NCBI GenBank assembly: GCA_025924495.1
Contig: JAICIG010000353.1
Location: forward strand, 1 to 8,570
Source of the DNA: Pirellulales bacterium
GTDB taxonomy: Bacteria > Planctomycetota > Planctomycetia > Pirellulales > JAICIG01
Direction: 5' to 3'
Length of the DNA: 8,570 nt
A model generated the notes under the pieces. The model saw only the letters and a list, made by a program, of their open reading frames with translations, did not search any database and was not told the DNA's origin. Position numbers and translations under genes: made by a program. This document shows positions 6,591 through 8,570 of this stretch, in pieces. Positions within the stretch are counted from its first letter, which is position 1, and every line of letters starts with the position of its first letter.

Positions 6591-8096
6591 TTGCAAGACG
6601 CTTCAGTACCTTCAGTAGCTGCTCACGCTTCTTCTCGCGTCGCCGTCATCGGCGGCGGAATCTCCGGACTGGCGGCTGCGCATCGACTGACGGAATTGGA
6701 TCCGGCGCTTCAAGTCACGCTGTTCGAGGCGACCGATCGTCTGGGCGGAGTGCTGCAGACGACGCACCGCGATGGTTATCTGCTCGACCATAGCGCCGAC
6801 AATTTCATTACCAACGTTCCGTGGGCCCTCGACCTGTGTCGTCGCATCGGACTGGCTGACGAGCTGGTGCAGACTCGAGAGACGAGCCGGCGGGCGCTCG
6901 TGGTCCACAACGGCAAGCTGTATCCTGTGCCCGAAGGATTTTCCCTGATGGCCGCGGCCAAGGCTTGGCCGGTGCTGACGACGCCCATTCTCAGCCCGTT
7001 GGGTAAGCTGCGGCTGGCGATGGAATACTTCGTTTCGCGGCGGACGGACGAAAGCGATGAAAGCCTGGCTTCCTTCGCTCGTCGTCGACTCGGGAAGGAA
7101 GTGTTCGAGCGCCTGGTGCAACCGCTGGTCGCAGGCATCTACACGGCCGATGCGGACAAGCTCAGCCTTACCGCCGCCTTGCCCCGATTTCGCGAAATGG
7201 AAGGCAAGCACGGCAGCTTGATTCGCGCCGCGAGGTTCGAAGCCAAGCAAGGTTCGAAGGCCGACAAGCAGGCCAGCGGCGCGCGGTATAGCTTGTTCGT
7301 GGCGCCTCGCAACGGGCTGGCGAGCCTGGTGGAAGCCATCGCCGCGAGACTGCCTGCAGGCTGCGTACAACTCAAGTCGCCGATCGAGCGATTGGCGAAA
7401 TCGCCCGCAGGGGGCTGGAACCTGTGGGTCGACAAACAAGAGCAGCCCCAATCATTCTCGGCCGTGATGGTCGCCGCGCCGGCGCCTCGTGCAGCTCAAC
7501 TTCTGCTAACCGTCGACAGCGAATTGGCCGACGAGTTGAAACAAATTCCCTACGCCGGTTCGGCCATCGCATTGGTCGGCTACCGTCGCGAGCAGATCGC
7601 CCACGCGCTTGACGGCTTCGGCTTTGTCGTCCCCGAAATCGAGCATCGCAGGATCTTGGCGGCCAGCTTCAGTAGCGTGAAATTCGCCGGCCGAGCGCCG
7701 GACGGCCACGTGTTGGTCCGCGTCTTTTTCGGCGGCGCCGCTCGTCCCGAAATGCTCGAATTGTCCGATGAAGCGCTCAAGCAGATTGTCTGTCAGGAAT
7801 TGGCTGAATTGCTCGGCGCAAGCGGGGAACCCGAGCTATTCGAAGTGCGACGTTGGGGGGACAAGATGCCCCAGTATCATCTCGGACACGTGGAACGGGT
7901 CCGGCGGATCGAAGAGCGCGCCGCGCAGTTATCCGGTTTCGCACTGGCCGGCAATGCCTATCACGGCGTCGGCATTCCGCAGTGCATCCACAGCGGCGAG
8001 CAAGCCGCGGAGCAAATCTTGGGGCGTCTGCGGGGGAAAGAGGGCGCCGGCCTCGGTCCCCATGCGGAATTCGGAACGCGGATTGCGGAAGATTGA
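6591..8096 (+). CDS. hemY: Oxygen-dependent protoporphyrinogen/coproporphyrinogen oxidase
   Basis: A 501-residue FAD enzyme of late haem biosynthesis, oxidising protoporphyrinogen IX to protoporphyrin IX (or coproporphyrinogen III to coproporphyrin III in the alternative route; the sequence cannot decide). The gene is also called hemG or cgoX in various annotations. The N-terminal dinucleotide fold shows VIGGGISGLAAAHRL (Gly21, 23, 26) and the ribose-binding Glu46, followed by RLGG (50-53) and HSADNFI. The PPOX-specific FERLVQPLVAGIYTADADKLSL starts at 172, and the C-terminal FAD motif GNAYHGVGIPQ at 454-464. TTG 6591 is the only standard start: the frame closes at TGA 6564 and no ATG or GTG lies before the FAD fold. 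No good Shine-Dalgarno is seen. About 20 residues after the last helix (from GRLRG) form a non-conserved tail read from a heptamer repeat. Probably membrane-associated. Confidence 0.93.
   Translation: MQDASVPSVAAHASSRVAVIGGGISGLAAAHRLTELDPALQVTLFEATDRLGGVLQTTHRDGYLLDHSADNFITNVPWALDLCRRIGLADELVQTRETSRRALVVHNGKLYPVPEGFSLMAAAKAWPVLTTPILSPLGKLRLAMEYFVSRRTDESDESLASFARRRLGKEVFERLVQPLVAGIYTADADKLSLTAALPRFREMEGKHGSLIRAARFEAKQGSKADKQASGARYSLFVAPRNGLASLVEAIAARLPAGCVQLKSPIERLAKSPAGGWNLWVDKQEQPQSFSAVMVAAPAPRAAQLLLTVDSELADELKQIPYAGSAIALVGYRREQIAHALDGFGFVVPEIEHRRILAASFSSVKFAGRAPDGHVLVRVFFGGAARPEMLELSDEALKQIVCQELAELLGASGEPELFEVRRWGDKMPQYHLGHVERVRRIEERAAQLSGFALAGNAYHGVGIPQCIHSGEQAAEQILGRLRGKEGAGLGPHAEFGTRIAED
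8064..8091 (+). repeat. Four 7-base direct repeats inside the hemY 3' end
   Basis: Units GCGGAAT, TCGGAAC, GCGGATT and GCGGAAG follow each other in exact 7-base phase, consensus kCGGAwn. They encode most of the last ten residues of the protein, each unit in a different frame because 7 is not a multiple of 3. The stop TGA at 8094 follows directly. It may be a small copy of a dispersed intergenic repeat that has become coding. Confidence 0.6.
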
Positions 8097-8128
8097 GGCG
8101 GCTTCCGGCTTCGAGTTCGGCTAACCGC

Positions 8129-8137
8129 TGCTAGCAT
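8129..8137 (+). promoter_or_regulatory. Extended -10 promoter candidate for the last gene
   Basis: TGCTAGCAT fits the extended -10 pattern and differs by one base from the candidate before the Uma2 gene. No -35 box is seen. A start near 8144 would give a leader of about 145 bases that contains the pyrimidine-rich heptamer array. Pattern match only. Confidence 0.3.
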
Positions 8138-8174
8138 CGCTGCGCAGGTTGCACTTTTATCTCCCTTTTCCTGC

Positions 8175-8202
8175 CTACCGTCTGCTGTCTACTGTCTGCT
8201 TC
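8175..8202 (+). repeat. Degenerate pyrimidine-rich heptamer array
   Basis: Units CTACCGT, CTGCTGT, CTACTGT and CTGCTTC are in exact 7-base phase, consensus CTRCYGT. The flanks (8161-8174 and 8203-8210) are also pyrimidine-rich but do not clearly continue the unit. The array lies in the spacer between hemY and the last gene. Heptanucleotide arrays in spacers are known from cyanobacteria (STRR elements); similar CTACTGTCTACTG runs in planctomycete spacers are recalled, not verified. Confidence 0.6.
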
Positions 8203-8276
8203 CTCTCCAACCTGCCATAGCATCGATTGACGAGATTCACTATCATTTCGCGGCCTGAAACCGGCGCGACTCGTCA

Positions 8277-8282
8277 AGGAGG
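8277..8282 (+). promoter_or_regulatory. Strong Shine-Dalgarno of the last gene
   Basis: AGGAGG, a full anti-Shine-Dalgarno match and the best in the window, lies six bases before GTG 8289 and fixes that codon as the start. Confidence 0.8.
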
Positions 8283-8288
8283 ACGACC

Positions 8289-8570
8289 GTGGACTCGCTT
8301 AAGACCCTATTTCTGGCTGCGCTCCTGTCTGCCGCGGCATACGGCGTGTACATCACCGTGACCGGCAGCCCGCCCGCTGCGCCGCCCAAAGATGCCCCGC
8401 AAGATTGGGAAAACCCCAAAGTCGAACTGCCTGCCGATTCGGTGGCGCCCGCCGTTGCCATGACGGGCAGCGCCGACGGGCCGCCCCTGGGCAGTTCGCC
8501 GCCTCCGTTCAATGCCAACAGTCCGGCGGCCAGCAGCACCGCTCCGCCTGCCTATCCGAGCACTGACCCA
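8289..8570 (+). CDS. Membrane-anchored Pro/Ala-rich protein, 3' partial
   Basis: An open frame from GTG 8289 to the window edge, 94 codons without a stop. It opens MDSLKTLFLAALLSAAAYGVYITVTG, a short polar start and one hydrophobic segment (about residues 6-24) with no clear signal-peptidase site, so probably a membrane anchor with the rest outside. Then comes a linker rich in Pro, Ala, Ser and Gly (PPAAPPKDAPQDWENPKVELP and on to the edge), of low complexity and probably disordered. The strong Shine-Dalgarno supports real translation. No domain can be named from what is visible. Planctomycete proteins with this kind of N-terminus, linker and a distal LysM-type peptidoglycan-binding domain exist, so a cell-envelope role is a guess. 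The region has its own promoter candidate and is separated from hemY by 192 bases. Confidence 0.75.
   Translation, partial: MDSLKTLFLAALLSAAAYGVYITVTGSPPAAPPKDAPQDWENPKVELPADSVAPAVAMTGSADGPPLGSSPPPFNANSPAASSTAPPAYPSTDP

Noticed and set aside
6612..7451. Open frame on the - strand (279 codons)
   Set aside because: Antisense to the FAD fold and core of hemY; no family motif and a composition typical of a complementary-strand shadow.
1..8096. Functional link between the haem-c protein and the haem-biosynthesis gene
   Set aside because: They are separated by other genes and a promoter candidate; closeness alone is weak evidence and haem synthesis serves the whole cell.
8138..8165. Intrinsic terminator after hemY (GC-rich segment followed by TTTTAT)
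   Set aside because: No stem of useful length could be paired before the T-run.
8227..8246. TTGACG followed by TATCAT as a promoter for the last gene
   Set aside because: The spacer is only 8 bases, far from the usual 16-18; the resemblance is probably chance.

Overview
The window reads as chromosomal DNA of a high-GC planctomycete, probably of the Pirellulales/Planctomycetia type. The main evidence is the paired genes for a giant 'planctomycete cytochrome C' protein (PSCyt1-DUF1549-DUF1553) and a Tat-exported DUF1501 protein, a combination expanded almost only in that phylum and its close relatives. All six supported genes lie on the + strand. No RNA gene, CRISPR array, insertion sequence or phage gene is visible, and no gene-free stretch exceeds 300 bases.

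Layout: (1) bases 1-3352 hold a large secreted c-type-cytochrome-like protein, cut at its 5' end inside the first haem motif and carrying a discoidin-like domain in its middle. (2) Bases 3353-3467 are a short gap containing a perfect GNRA-loop hairpin. (3) 3468-4955 is the DUF1501 protein with a twin-arginine signal. (4) 4972-5817 is a secreted esterase-like alpha/beta hydrolase, 16 bases downstream and probably in the same transcription unit. (5) 5818-5923 is a gap with an extended -10 promoter candidate. (6) 5924-6490 is a stand-alone Uma2-family PD-(D/E)XK protein. (7) 6491-6590 is a 100-base gap with little in it. (8) 6591-8096 is an FAD-dependent protoporphyrinogen/coproporphyrinogen oxidase with only a TTG start available. 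(9) 8097-8288 is a spacer with a degenerate heptamer array. (10) From 8289 to the window end runs the N-terminus of a membrane-anchored, proline/alanine-rich protein that continues past the edge.

Genes 1-3 look like one export-oriented unit: two haem-c motifs and a sugar-binding-type domain in the first protein, an alkaline-phosphatase-superfamily-like fold in the second and an esterase-like fold in the third. Planctomycete loci of this kind are usually linked to polysaccharide breakdown, but the substrate cannot be read here. The Uma2 gene, the haem-biosynthesis gene and the last gene appear to be independent units. I found no convincing new multi-gene system. The points most worth a second look are the nested discoidin domain, the altered catalytic motifs of the esterase, two separate 7-base repeat arrays around the 3' end of the haem gene, and the fact that the tetranucleotide CTAG occurs only three times in the window, each time in a promoter-like context upstream of a gene start.
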